Below are positions 22,096 to 33,991 of a DNA stretch of 64,000 nucleotides, one piece after another. The stretch comes from Amborella trichopoda (Eukaryota > Streptophyta > Magnoliopsida > Amborellales > Amborellaceae): NCBI RefSeq assembly GCF_000471905.2, contig NW_006494916.1, positions 141,988 through 205,987 on the forward strand, read 5' to 3'. Under the pieces are notes generated by a model. The model was given only the letters and a program-made list of their open reading frames with translations, had not been told where the DNA came from and did no database searches. How positions within the stretch are numbered: position 1 is the first letter of the stretch; the number at the start of each line of letters is the position of its first letter. A program made the translations under genes and the position numbers.

Positions 22096-24072
22096 TTGGG
22101 TCGCCATGTAAGTGGAGCTCCATGGAGAATAGGTCTATGGATGGCAATTTGACTCCCTCGGGATACAATATTTATGACTATTCACAAACTGAGGGCTTAG
22201 ATGGAAATGGTGACCTGATGAAGGATGGCCAATAGAAGCAGATTTCACTATGGCTTAGGGGGGCAAACGTGTCTCCCTAGGGTGAAAGATGAGACTCTAT
22301 GGAGAATTGGCTTATGACAGGTAACCCAACTCCCTGAGGATAAGATAGCTTGATGTAAAACAAACCAACTAGAGGTTGAAGAGGTAAGAATAACCCTAAC
22401 TCCACTGGGATAATGAGCTGCCGTATAGCTGTGACTTCTATGGGGGATGAGGGACAGTGGTCTGCCCCCGACTCCATTGGGGATGATAGGTCACGGCTTG
22501 GGGGCAACTTCGCTTGGGATGACAGGACACACAAGGCTTCACCTAAAAATAAGAGACAATAGATGACTTGAAATACAGCCGGTGCCAGGTGTAGTAATGA
22601 TTGTTTCTTGCGAGTGCTCAATCGGTGCTGAGTTCTTAAAAACACAACTGACGTTGGGTTGTTAAAAGCTCAGCTAGCACTGTGAACGACCCGTGATATC
22701 GTTTGAACACAACTGAAGCTAATTCAACCAGCGCTAGCGTTGTTTGGAATTCACTCAGCGCCATGTCGACCGGTGCTAGGGTTTTTGAACGTATTTTTCA
22801 TCACCTTGGTCCCTGGTAAGAAACAGGTTAATAAAGCCTACGAAAAAATGAAAAATTCTTGACAGTCTCAGAATTGCCCTACAATTGCTCAAGGTCGTCA
22901 TTAGCACTTCAAAATACCATCTACCAAGTTTTGTTATGATCAGACATATCTAAGGTAGTGAACACAAAGACATAGGTTTTGGAAAATTGGCCTTTAGCGC
23001 CCTGAAATGGACCCTACAATTGAAGCTACATTTTTGGTGTCTTAAATTACTATCGGATCACTGTCATTGGATCCGACATAGTTGAAAACCCCTATGGACC
23101 AAGTTTCAGCTTGATCAGATACTCCAGAACAAAGATATGAGAAAAACATTGAAACAAGAGAGGTCGCACTCTCCTCGCTAGAACAAAACACCATTAAAGT
23201 TGGATGTTTTTATAGTCACGGGCAGTCACTTTCGAGGTTCGTAACTCACTCGTTCCAAATCGGATCGATCCCAAATTTGGTGAGCGTATTCGTCTCATCA
23301 AGATGAACAACTTGATATATGGCACGCCCCGGGACGATAACCGAGCAGGGAGAAAAGCTCGAGAGAAGTTTTCGGTCCGTAAAGAAATTGCAGAAAATTC
23401 AGCAGCGACATGCCTCGCCTGATGAACTAAATCACGATGCCCGCACAACGGATTGACGCAAAACAAATTCTATTGTGCGTGTAAGGTTCAAGGCTACCAT
23501 TGGATAGAACCACATAGGTAATAGACAGTCAGATTTCATGTACGAAGCCGATGAAGTTACTGAAATTCCAGTGGCCTGATTCTATATTCTGGCCAAAACT
23601 CAAAAGTTGCGAAATCTTCGTTCGGGCTCCAAATTGCATTTCAATTGTTGCCATGCGATCTTGATGACATGCTTAATGCTATACAACAAATAAATCACAT
23701 AAAAATATTAAGGAAAAACCACACTATCAATGTAAAGTTTCCAAGATTCAAACAAATTTCAAGTCTCGTGATCATGACTCAAAAACATGAATCATGGCTC
23801 GAAGTTGGTATCAAAACAACTGCCATGTTGAGCCCTACAAGAAAACAATAATCTTTCGATTAAACGGGCATTAGAGTAACCTCGGGTCAGCCACAGAAGA
23901 TTACGCAAGTTCTCGGGCAGCCACAGGGACTGTTCTAGAATTCCACACATTGTTAGGCAGGGGAAAATTGTCTTTTCGCACCCATATTTTGAATTTCTTT
24001 TAATTCAATTAAATATTAATTTTCAGTAATTAGGTTTAATTTTGATCAATCCACTCATGTTTGGGCACAACT

Positions 24073-24082
24073 GTATATAAAT
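24073..24082 (+). promoter_or_regulatory. TATA box of LTR 2b
   Basis: GTATATAAAT, followed 10 bp on by CACTGCCTCATTGTA and about 85 bp on by AATAAA. The same order occurs in 2a, 2c and 2d, so transcription should start near 24105 and R should be short (about 100 bp), leaving about 1.45 kb of U5. Confidence 0.7.
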
Positions 24083-24310
24083 AGGCACTGCCTCATTGTA
24101 AAAGGATAGCAGGCAAACCCCCCACCACCTCTCGATCTTGAGTGGATTCTTTGAAGATTCAATAAAAATTTCGATTCCTTTCTTGAGCTTGTGCATATGT
24201 CTTGGCGAGAGAGAGAGGAGAGAGAAGAAATGGGTTGGTACCCTTTGGGCAGGCAACTCTCTCTCTCCTCCCCTCTCTCTCTTTCTCTCTCTATTTGTCT
24301 ATCTTCTGTT

Positions 24311-24960
24311 GTCAACTAACGAGACCTAGCAACGATTGGTCTCCTCTGTCTTCGTCTATCAGTCATCAAGACCTAACGTCGATTGGCTTTTTATCTGTTC
24401 TTCTGTCAATTGGTGAGACCTAACGCCTATTGGTCTCCTCTCTCTTTGTTTATCAGTAGGTGAGACCTAACGCTGGTTGGCTTTCTCTCTCTTCGTCTAC
24501 CAGTCAGCAAGACCTAGCGCCAGTTGGTGCCCTCTGTCTTCGTCTATCAGTAGGTGAGACCTAGTGCTGATTGGTCCCCTTTCTCTTCGTTTATCAGTCG
24601 GCGAGACCTAGCACCAGTTGGTCCCCTCTCTCTTTGTCAATCAATTGGTGAGACCTAGGTCGGTTGGTCTCCTCTCTCTTCTTCTACCAGTCAACGAGAC
24701 CTAGTGCCGGTTGGGCTCCTCTCTCTCCTTTTACCAGTCAGCGAGACTTAATGTCAGTTTATCTCCTCTCTCTTCTTCTATCCATCGCTAAGGCCTAGAG
24801 CCAATTAGTTTTTCCTCTCTTCTTCTGTCAATTGGCAAGACTAAGCGCCAGTCGGCTCCCTTCCTCTCTTCTCATCTGACATAGTCGGTGAAGCTTAGTG
24901 TCGACTGCTTCCTCTCTCTCCTATCTCCTAAAATAGTCGGTGATATCTAGCGCCGACTGC
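24311..24960 (+). repeat. U5 hairpin array of LTR 2b
   Basis: About 12-13 units of 48-58 bp on the theme GTC(A/G)G(C/T)GAGACCTAGCGCCAGTTGG plus a CTCCTCTCTCTTCGTC spacer. The loop here is GAGACCTA rather than GAAGCCTA as in 2d, so this copy belongs to a different sublineage. Arms are less perfect than in 2d. Confidence 0.75.
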
Positions 24961-25654
24961 ATCTCCTCTTCCTTCTTCTCTCTCCTTCCATCTATCCCCT
25001 TCCTCTCTTTAACCATTCCTCTGCTACTCTCTTGTTTGACCAAGGGAGATTGAGGTTAGCATCTCATGGCAGTCCTATCATCTAGACGTAATGTTTTTGC
25101 GCCAGGTTCACTTGGCTCGCTTTATTGCCACGACAGACCGACTATCGTGCCTAATTAGTCGATATCTGCAATAATGTCTAGTAGCGATCTAGTGAGCCGG
25201 TCTCAGTTATCGAGCCCCATTTCACCACCACGCTATATCAATTATCCACCAGTCTAGTCCTTGCCCTAACCTTCTTGTTTGGATGAATTCTTCTCCCCCC
25301 GTCTTTCTTTCTTCTTCTTGAATGCGCATGCTTGTGTATGCTCATCAGAGAAGAAAAGGGTGAGGTCTGACCCACCTTTCCCATAACCTTTGCCATATAT
25401 GTGTGTGATTGTGAAAGCAGAAAATAAGAAGAATACGAGCAAAGGGAGGCGATTCCGAATAAGTTTCATTACTGAGAGCTTTTTTTGTGATCTAAGAGGG
25501 CGCCTAAGTGAGTCAGCCCGAGTAAGTCCCGAACCCACCTTTTAAAATTCCTCTCTCGATCTCACGAACGCATCGGGTCTTCTCTAAAACTCAAGATGCG
25601 AGCCACCCAATCCCCCAGGGATCCGGAGGGCATGATCGAGGCACCTAACCAGCT

Positions 25655-25673
25655 TGGCGACTCCACAAGAGAC
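25655..25673 (+). other. Primer-binding site of internal region B
   Basis: TGGCGACTCCACAAGAGAC starts 3 bp after the LTR end. It matches the site in region C (34720) except for four changes. Tat/Ogre-type elements often have a TGGCGACTC-type site; I cannot assign the tRNA by eye. Confidence 0.65.
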
Positions 25674-25910
25674 TTACTACCCCTTAGTCGGATTGTTCTT
25701 GTTTGGCTAATTTCTTCTTTATCTGCTTTCATCATCTTTTCACATTCACTTATGGCTGCTGGGTTTTATAACCCATTCATCCGGATTGGGGATTTTCTTA
25801 TCCCCTTATTCGAGAGTGTCCCTAGGGAACAAGGCCCTTTGACTTCATTCTCGACTATCCTCTTGAGCAAAGACCCCTTGTCTATCTTCTAGGTCTTAAC
25901 CTGGACCGGT

Positions 25911-26640
25911 GTGAGGAGGAACTCAAAGGTCCCTCACTTCCCATCTCTTCGTTCTGGTGGAAATTCTACCAAGGCGCCTTGCATGGGCAACACTTATGTT
26001 GCCCCACACAGCATGCGCCTAGCCACCAGCGAGTCACTTACCCGTCATGTTTCTGAGGTACGCCGAAAGGCTACTCAGTCCCTTTCTGCAAAAGGCAAGC
26101 GAGTTGCCATTGCTTCTGTGGGTCGCCATAAGGCTAGCCCCCTACTACATTAGAGGTCTTTATCCCTAGAGGCTCAACATAGAAAGGCGGAAACCCCACG
26201 GTCTTCCATCCCTTACACACACGACAAGACTCGTGGGTCACCCACTCGAGTCGCACTTAGGGCCAAACCTTATGTTACCTCAAGTCCGTGTCCAGGATTG
26301 AACCTTCCAAGGCCAGATCCTCCACACACCACTAATGTGCATCTCACTACATAGGGCAACACCATTATTGTGCCAACCCGAGTACACAGGAGACGACCTC
26401 CTCGTCCTCCTCCTATGCACACACAAGCGCACCCTGTAAGGGGCAAGTCTACACCTGTTCTCTTACAGACACCTGCTTGTAGTTCTCGGCCTCTTAAGGC
26501 TAGCTCACCTGCACGAGCCCGGGCAGACCCCCAGGTCCCTCAAGATCCTTCCTTGGTTTTCGACTTGAGCCTCCTCATGAGTCAACCCTTCTCCCTCTCG
26601 CTTCTTCTTCATCGAGCAAGCACCTTCAACCGTGGTACTT
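25911..26640 (+). pseudogene. Basic Pro/Arg/Ser-rich leader frame upstream of gag (region B)
   Basis: Corresponds to the longer uninterrupted frame in region C (34947-35687). Shared words include SLTRHVSEVRRKA, PTRVHRRRPPRPP and ARARADPQV. Stops near 26152 and 26350 break this copy. Ogre-type elements have an extra frame in the same place. The composition suggests nucleic-acid binding, but no domain is recognisable. Confidence 0.45.
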
Positions 26641-26869
26641 GAAGGTTTTCCCCAAGAGTACCATCCTGAACCAACCCCAACACTCTGGTCATGTCTCTGG
26701 GGCTTATAAGAGAGCTCGGGGCATGAACCTCACAGAAGATCGAGTCCTTCATCCTCCCGGGCCCAAGATGACCCCAGTTCCTGACCCTCATCCTTTGTCA
26801 CACTTGATGGAAACAGCTCTCTCTTGTGGAAGAAGAGTTGACCAACCACGACCTAAATTGCAGTTTTAG

Positions 26870-28697
26870 CAAGAGGTCCATCAAAACCTCAAGGCTAAAC
26901 GCAATAGCGACCTGCAAATTTTGACTAGGGAGGTGACCAAGGCAGTCAAAGCAGCTGATTTCGACGACCCTCTTCACCTAAATCCCTTCTACCCCTTTTA
27001 GACGATGAAGCCTGACGAAGAGCTCTATGAGCCCTGTGCTGTGGTTACTGTCGCAGAAGAAGACCTAGCCAATCAACAACCATGATCCCAAGATCGTCGT
27101 GAACTGGCTTCCCAACCACGGTCCCAAGACCGTCTAGAACTGGTCCAAACGTGATCTGCGTACAAAAGTCGAGTTCAGTCAGGGCATGTTGACCCCTTAT
27201 TGACTGACCTACCACGTATGACCCATCAAACTCGTAAGCCTTCAGCTGCCACTAACATTGACCTCTCTAGAGAAACAGTCAGCGTAATGGTTGTAATCGA
27301 GCCTCGGTGATGTGCAGGAAGAACGCATGAACAAGTTTGAGGATATGGTGCACGCAATGATGAAGAAGATAGCCAGTATTGAAGCTGCTCCCCAGTCGGC
27401 TAGCCATGAGGTCAATTCCCATCACTCTGATGGTATACCTCCATGACAGCCTCCTCCATCTACCTCACATGACAATTCGGTCCCTCATCCGATCTCTCAG
27501 TCTGATGTTGATGTTATGGTCACCCATAGCCTAAAGAACAGGCAAATTCTAAGCATACAGGGGGTGACTCCTTATCAAAGACCATACCCCTCTTATATTG
27601 ATCAAGTCCTGTTCCCCTCAGACTATAAGAAAGAGAAGTTTCCTCTATTCAATGGAACCACCTCCTCAAACCAGCATATCGCCCACTTCCAGGCAGCATG
27701 TCGGGAAATGGCAGCTGACGGGAGACTTCTTCTCTACTAGTTCGTCGAGACCCTTGATGGCCTGACATTTCAATGATACGCTCGATTTCCTCCAAACTCG
27801 GTGCATACATGGGAGGAGATGGAGAAACTATTTTATCAACGCTTTTATATGTTCAAACCATTGAGCTTCTCACCCTGACTGAAGACCCCGATGAGCCTGT
27901 AGATTACTTCATATTAAGATGGAGAAACTTGGCTTCCCGCCATCCTAATCCTATGCCTGAGAAGGAAGCAGTCAAAACATGAGTGCAGAGTACGCGACTT
28001 GAGATTGCTCTACATGTCGAGGCCTCCAATCCGCCCTCCATGTCAGAGTTGATCTCCAAATCAGTCCGCAAAGAAAGTTTGTCACGCCTTCATGGTGTAA
28101 CATGATAGCCATATACAAGTTTAGCAAATAATCGGGGCAATGGTAGCTCTCGAAATAACACACGGGTCAGCCAACGGAAAGGGGTGATCAGTGCAGCCGT
28201 CATGGTCATTGATTCAAAGAAGGCTTCCCCCCAAACCTTGGACCTCTCTAAAGGGGTAACCGCAGTAATAGTAACACCCCAGGCTGACAAGCAGCAAACG
28301 TCATACAATAGGGTACCTCCATCAGCCAACTTTGATAAGAAGGATTTTCTCTCCAGGCATAGGAATAAGGTCTGTCCCTTCAAGAAGGAATGGGTCCCTG
28401 TGTGTTTTCAGTTAATATTGGAGTAGAATATGATTCAGCTTCCAGAAATCAAGTTCACGTGCAATCTGGCCTCGACAATCAGGCGAATTATTGTGCTTAC
28501 CATTAGAGGATTAATCATCCTACGGATGACTTCTACATGCTAAAGGACATCATTGAGGCCCTAACCCAGAAGGGTCAGATAAAGCTCGAATTCCTAAAGA
28601 AGGCTTTCGGGGCAGCTGAGTCCTCCCATGTTGTAACCATCCAAGAGGAGGATGAAGTGCTTAGAATTCTCTTCACCTTCTTCACTATAACGCTTTA
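26870..28697 (+). pseudogene. Region B gag, N-terminal and capsid part, broken
   Basis: Frames with a few stops read as Tat-type gag. The N-terminal text includes LTREVTKAVKAADFDDPLH (near 26920). The capsid core runs from HSLKNRQILSIQG (27525) through YPSYIDQVLFP, FPLFNGTTSS, HIAHFQAACRE, ETLDGLTFQ, WEEMEKLFYQRFY and EDPDEPVDYFILRWRNLA to EIALHVEASNPPSMSELISK. Stops at about 27738, 27777, 27980 and 28105. Role when intact: RNA packaging and particle assembly. Confidence 0.75.
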
Positions 28698-28699
28698 GG

Positions 28700-29666
28700 A
28701 AGGCATAATCACACCAAAGCAGGCAAGGCAACCCCTTCTTCTTGTTAAGGAGACTGAAGATAGTTGGTGTTTATACCATCAGATAAGAGGTCATTACATG
28801 TCAGAGTGCACAACTTTCCTTGACATATTCGCAAAGAAGATGCGGAAGTATCAAGAATTATACAATCTTCCCATAAGTGATCCTCAAATCATTCCCTCAT
28901 CGGGGCAAGAAGATCTCATAAGACAGGACCTACGCATCAATGACTCAGACCTTGCGGAACCCTCAACTTGCCTGCCATGGATTATCTACCATGGTCGAAG
29001 CAGATTCAAGTCTTTGAAGCGAGAAGCAGTTCGTCAAGCTAAGGCTGCTCGCCAGCCCAGTGAGATGAATCACACATTATGTCAAAAAACCAAAAAAAGA
29101 CGGGCACCAAGGGCTGCTCGCCAAAGAAATAAGACCGCTCAACCCACAGTCGAGCAGGACACCCTTCCTCCATTACCAACTTTGCTGGACTTCATCTCTA
29201 GCACGATCCTTTTTCCTTCTTCGTCCTGTCAAGAAGATGCCCCCGTCTCATCTTCCACTCAACAAATGTTCGATGAGGGTGACGACGTTAGCATCATTCC
29301 CCAACGGTCTCAGCAAGGAAAAGACCTAAAAGATCCCCTGCACCCGTCCAATCCTGGTGATGATGTAAAAAGCTGCCCAGATCGGTCTGATGAGGGAAAC
29401 GACCATAAAAGTCCTCTACTTTCCAACCCTTCTCCAACTTCTTTTCCTACTTCTCATTCCCTTATGTCTTCTGCAGATACAACCTTGGTGTGCCCAGACT
29501 TCAAGGCTCTCAACTGGGAATTTGAAGAAATCAATATAATCAGGACGCAGCTGAAACAATTGAGAAAGACCCAGACACAAGTAGCAGGATTCTTAACAGT
29601 TGCTAATGCCCTGGCAGCTAAAGCCAAGGTAGAGCCACCTTCATCAAAAAACCACAAGAAGTAAAA
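28700..29666 (+). CDS. Region B gag C-terminus with zinc knuckle (longest intact frame)
   Basis: One open frame of about 321 codons between the stop at 28697 and the TAA near 29664. It holds a variant zinc knuckle, C-x2-H-x3-GH-x4-C: Cys 28768, His 28777, GH 28789-28794, Cys 28807. This pattern is typical of Tat-lineage gag rather than the CCHC of chromoviruses. After it come a basic stretch (KTKKRRAPRAARQRNK), acidic Ser/Pro-rich repeats on the theme GDDV(K/S) and SDEGND, and a Leu-rich possible coiled coil (RTQLKQLRKTQTQ). The in-frame ATG at 28798 lies inside the knuckle, so it is not a natural start; this was part of a longer polyprotein. Confidence 0.7.
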
Positions 29667-30890
29667 GCCAAAGAAGCCCCAGTGGCTCCTTGAGTCTGAC
29701 TTCAAGAAGAGATTGAGAGAATCAAGGGGGCAAACCTTCTATTCTCAAGGGGCTTGCCACATGGTGCAAATTTTAGGAGCAATACCCCCCACGGGGTAGA
29801 TAAATCTCAGATCAAGGAGGACGCTGCAACCTTCTCCCCAAAAGTCGGGCACCTTGAACTTCCTCAGTCCACCACTGCCCCCTAATCCAAAGACTAGGCT
29901 TCCTATCTTATAGCTCCCTGAGCTCCTTCCTAATCCCAATACATCTATTATCCAATTTCCTAAGACTCCTTTGACCCCATGCACCCAGTCTCTCCCAAAG
30001 CCTCAAACTTCCATCACTCAAACCAAGCCCACTGTGCAAGTAAGTCAGCCAGCCAACCAAAATAAACCTTCTTTACCCAAACTTGCTCCTCAACCCAATA
30101 TACCCACCAAACCAGTGGTAGGATGGAGTGCACAAGGCCTTGATCAAGAGAAAGTGAAATATGATGTGATAAGGCATCTACGGAAGCTTCTAGCCCTTCT
30201 CAGTGTCTATGATGCCCTCATGCTTTCAAAGGATTACCGGATGGATTTGGTTCAGGCTCTATCTAACCCAGAAGTGTACGAGATTGAAGTAGAACCTATC
30301 GAGGTAGACCCAGCAATTCTACAAGGATGTATGCCAAGCACCTTTTCAAAGGACGATCAGCAGCTAAGGGAAAAGGTTCACAATCGCCTTCTCTTTGTTG
30401 CTGGCAAATTACATGCATGCCCCATAAACCGAATCATATTAGATGGAGGTTCGACAGTCAACCTCATTCCAAGAAGGATCCTTACTCCATTAGGGTCGGG
30501 GTTCGAAGACCTTACCCCGACTCATATCACGGATTAGGGGTTTAACCAATCAGGACAGAAACAGGCTGACACGATATGCCATCGTCTTAAGATCGGTGAG
30601 CTGCACGATTACGCCCAGTTTCATGTAATTGACACTAACACTTCTTATAATATTTTCCTAGGTTGGCCATGGCTTCATGATCAGGGGGTGGTTTCATCGA
30701 TATTGCACTAATGTTTCAAGTATGGTCGTTATGGGAGACAACATACGGTCTATGCTAACAAAAGACCATTCCCTATGGCCGAAACTCACTATGCAGATGC
30801 AAAATATTACTTCACAGATCTGGCGTCCCCTCAAAAGATGAGAGTATAAGGTCACGAGTCTACAAGCAAGACTTTCTCCTTGTCTCATGA
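29667..30890 (+). pseudogene. Region B protease
   Basis: After a short broken linker, a 188-codon frame (29971-30537) carries the KVKYDVIRHLRKLLALLSVYDALMLSKD block and an aspartic protease with an intact active-site loop, LDGGSTVNLIP (Asp at 30442). A stop at about 30535 is followed in frame by the rest: FHVIDTNTSYNIFLGWPWLHDQG, HTVYANKRPFPMAE and SHEVVEDVG. The catalytic motif is preserved but stops at 30535, 30710 and 30848 rule out a full protein. Confidence 0.75.
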
Positions 30891-31860
30891 AGTTGTTGAG
30901 GATGTTGGGTCACTTTTAAGGTGATCAGAATTGCCGCGCATAGGCTCCTTCTGTGCCTCTCCGTGTCTATCGTCGTGTGCAAGCTTCCCTTGTTTTTGGT
31001 CCCTTAATGTCCCAACCCACGGCCAATGCCTTTGCAAAGGTCATGACCCAATTGGAGGCCCGTGTTAGCTGAGAAAATTGAAAGGGCTTAATGAAAAAAA
31101 CCCAAAAATTCCTTAGCAACATCCCGTATAGAAAAGATTCATCGAAATCTCAAGAAATATGTAATAGATTTCAAGAAATTTGGGCAAAAACTCCTCATGA
31201 CTATTGAATATTCAAAAATCCCATATGTCAAATTGAAAAAAAGTTGAAGTCGGGGCAATAGCCCAGAGCATTAACCCAGACCAAAAAGGTGGGATAGACT
31301 AAAAAAGGTCATTTAACCATTCTCCTTGTCATGAGTAGACGCTCAGGAATCAAGTTACGACAATGCAAAGAAGTAAAAGGGGGAAAATGCAAAACAAAAT
31401 AGAAAAAAATGATGAAAACAAAAAGTCAAGCACTCACCATTTCTGAACTTTTATAAGGATGTAGGGTTACGAAAGCTCAAAACATTCAAATTTGCTGGTT
31501 TGACTTGCAACAAATGGGGGCAATATTAGGAGGAAAGAGGGTTTCCTAGAGATAGTGATGAGCGAAAGGGGTCGGAGAAGATGGGTCTGGCGAAAATACG
31601 ATGCTTGGGAACCTTATACCTCGATTTGCGCTGAAAAAGACAATAGGATAATGATGAACACTCACAATTTTACTAAATTGTCTCTACTGACACAATAAAA
31701 GAAGTTGTTCCTTAAAGATTTTTACTTAGCTACCCTCGATATTTGTCAAAAGAATGGGATATCAGGAGCGTGTTTGAAATGTAAAATAGGAACCGATGGT
31801 ATGTATTCGATGAATGCAAGATAATGCAAAATATGAAAGAGAAATTGAGATGAAAAATGC
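30891..31860 (+). other. Region B 3' untranslated remnant
   Basis: Sense identity breaks just after the protease at about 30915. A readable word near 31255-31300 (GAIAQSINPDQKGGI) resembles the short repeated phrase found after integrase in many Tat elements, which suggests that everything from RT to integrase was lost in one deletion. The rest is A-rich and non-coding. Confidence 0.45.
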
Positions 31861-32260
31861 GAAAACAATAAAATGCTTCATTGATAGAAGGTTACAGGCT
31901 GAGCCCTTACACTTTTGATGATAAAAAAAAAAGGAAAAACAGGGCCAATTCTGTGAAGTGAATTAGTTTCATGACCTTGGTGAGCTTTCTCTTCACTGAG
32001 CTCAAGGCCTCCTTTGCTTGATTGGCTTTTCCTTGATAGAAGTCTGACGTGCTCCAATAATGTTCCACCTCCCAGTGTATCCGTGACACCACCTCCTGAA
32101 GATGAGCAATTCCTTAAGATTTGGGGTCCGTCATCAAACTTGCCTGAAATGTTGCCTCAGGGACATCTTCCTCATCTTCAGAGGAGATGCTCAATGGACT
32201 TCAGGGTTGCAAGATGTTTGTAGCTACTTTCCCCTTGAGTAGTAACCAGGGGAGGGATGT
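31861..32260 (-). pseudogene. Region B remnant of the antisense gene 3' end
   Basis: Minus-strand sequence with a basic helical C-terminal stretch (YQGKANQAKEALSSVKRKLTKVMKL, 31907-32092) followed by AT-rich sequence with an AATAAA-like word in reverse near 31868. Position and orientation match the 3' end of the antisense gene in region C (about 40620-41070). The domain-bearing part is missing. Confidence 0.45.
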
Positions 32261-32691
32261 TAACGGAATTCTCTTCACTGCCCAAAATTGGGGCAGTGAG
32301 GTGAGGATTGAAACGGGTCTCCAAGTGACAAGGTAAATTAGGAGTTGCCATGGATAAAGATATGAGGTGAGAGATACCCTCCTTCTATCCCAAATTTATA
32401 GGCCTTTCGTGAAGGATCCGAAGGGCTTTTTCTTAGGAACATGAAGGAATGATGGTGGGAGTATCGAGAATTGAATATTAAAACTATTATCCACATTTTG
32501 ATAAATGCGAAGATTTTCGAGACAAATAATGTTCGAGAAACATTTAAAACATGCATAAGGAGGAGTAGTGTCAGCAAGGTCACCCCAATCACCAGTTGTT
32601 ACATGCTCCAGGGATTTTCCCCATGCATGCGAACGCTCGGGGTGGTTTTGTTGGGTGTGTATTTAGTCGCATATAAGGACCAGATGCAAGT
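32261..32691. other. Unassigned segment between antisense remnant and LTR 2c
   Basis: About 430 bp with no counterpart that I could find in regions C or D, and no coding potential. It ends abruptly at the first LTR base equivalent to about 49207 of LTR 2d. Confidence 0.4.
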
Positions 32692-32845
32692 TCTCGAGCA
32701 GTAGCAGAGACTGTTCTAGAATTTCGCACATTGTTAGGTAGGGGAAAATCAGTCATTTTCCACCCATATTTCGAATTTCTTTAAATTCAATTAATTTGTA
32801 ATTGTCCTCAATTTTTTGACGTACACCCGCATTTTAGCCCAATTC

Positions 32846-32853
32846 TTTATAAA
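32846..32853 (+). promoter_or_regulatory. TATA box of LTR 2c
   Basis: TTTATAAA in the same context as the other copies (CACTGCCTCATTGTA follows). AATAAA lies about 60 bp downstream. Confidence 0.65.
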
Positions 32854-33156
32854 CAGGCACTGCCTCATTGTACAAAGGACAAATTCATTCTTCTTGGATC
32901 AATCAATAAAATTCTAATTTTTTGTTTGAGCTTGTGAGTACGTCTTGGAGAGAGAGAGGAGAGAGAAGAAGAGGGCCGATACCATTTGGGTAGGTAAATT
33001 TCTCTCTCCTTCCCTTTTCCCATCTCTATCTCTCACCTTCTCGTCTCTATCTCTTTCCTCTCCTATTGCTTATGTCTCTATATCTTTCTCTCTCCTCTTT
33101 CTCATGTCTCTATCTCTATCTCTCTTCTCATCTCTATCCATCTCCTCTCTTCTGTC

Positions 33157-33991
33157 ACAGTCGGAAAAGCCTAGTGCCTACTAGAATTCTTTCTCTTCTC
33201 TTCTGTCACAGTCGGTGAAGCTTAGCGTCGACTGGATTTTTGTGTCTCTCCTTTGTTGTAGTTGGTGAAGCCTAGTACCAGCTCAATCTCTGTCCCTTGC
33301 TTCTCTCCTATCACAACCGGCGTAAGCCTGGAGCCGATTGGTTTTCTTCTTCTCTTCTCTTTTGTCACAGTCGTCGAAGCTTACCACCGGTTGGATTTCT
33401 GTCTCCTCTTTTGTAATAGTCGACGAAGCTTAATGCCAACTGGATTTCTCTCTCCTCTTCTGTCACAATCGATGAAGCCTAGTATTGATTGGATTTCTCT
33501 CTCCTCTTTTGTCACAGGCGCTGAAGCATAGCACCGACTGGATTTCTCTCTCCTCTTCTATCACAATCGATGGAGCCTAGCATTGGTTGGATTTCTCTCT
33601 CCTCTTGTGCCACAGTCGACGAAGCTCAGTGTCGATTACATTTTTTTCTCGTTGTTCTCTTTTGACATAGACGACGAAGCCTAATGTCGGTTGTATTTTC
33701 TCTCTTTTCCTTTTGAACAGTCGATGAGGCCTAGTTCTGACTGCATTTTTTATCCCTTTTTCTGACAATCAGTGAATCCTAGCACCGACTGCTTTTCTAT
33801 CTCTTCTCTTCTGACACAATCAGTGAAGCCTAGCACAAACTATATTTTCTCTCTCTTCTTTTGACAGTCGGTGAAACCTAACGTTGACTGCATTTTCTCT
33901 CTCTTCTCCTCTGTATAACACAGTTATCAAAGCTTAGTGCCGACTGCGTTTACTCTCTCTTCCGTTTAACGCAGTCGGAAATGTTTAGCAC
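33157..33991 (+). repeat. U5 hairpin array of LTR 2c
   Basis: About 16-17 units of 45-58 bp of the GAAGCCTA-loop type (as in 2d). Arms such as GTCGGTGAAG...CGTCGACTGG and GTCGACGAAG...TGTCGATTAC vary together in part. Spacers are CT-rich (TTTCTCTCTCCTCTTCTGTCA). Confidence 0.8.

Larger units (their letters stand above)
16616..22775 (-). repeat. Family-2 LTR 2a, minus strand, lacking its 5' end
   Basis: On the minus strand it ends GGCACCTAACTA (16615-16626), as in the other family-2 LTRs. It contains, in reverse order, the U5 hairpin array (17413-18340), a GA-rich tract, the poly(A) signal, the TATA box (18689-18698), conserved U3 blocks (18770-20770), the GTCATGCAG minisatellite (about 21090-22095) and a block equal to about 45540-46150 of LTR 2d. 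It is replaced at about 22776 by a plus-strand LTR, about 1.2 kb short of the expected 5' end. Confidence 0.8.
22776..25651 (+). repeat. Family-2 LTR 2b, plus strand, lacking most of U3
   Basis: Begins at the position equivalent to about 48130 of LTR 2d (TTTTTCATCACCTTGGT) and runs to CTAACCA at 25645-25651, followed by the primer site. It carries the conserved U3 blocks, TATA (24073-24082), AATAAA (near 24165), a CT-rich block, the hairpin array, and a 3' block with GTGAGGTCTGACCCACC. It serves as the 5' LTR of internal region B. Confidence 0.85.
25674..32691 (+). mobile_element. Internal region B of family 2 (gag-protease, no RT or integrase)
   Basis: Order: leader with basic open frame, gag, protease, then at about 30900 a switch to 3' untranslated sequence and a remnant of the antisense gene. 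RT, RNase H and integrase are missing. It ends at 32691, where the middle part of LTR 2c begins. Confidence 0.8.
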
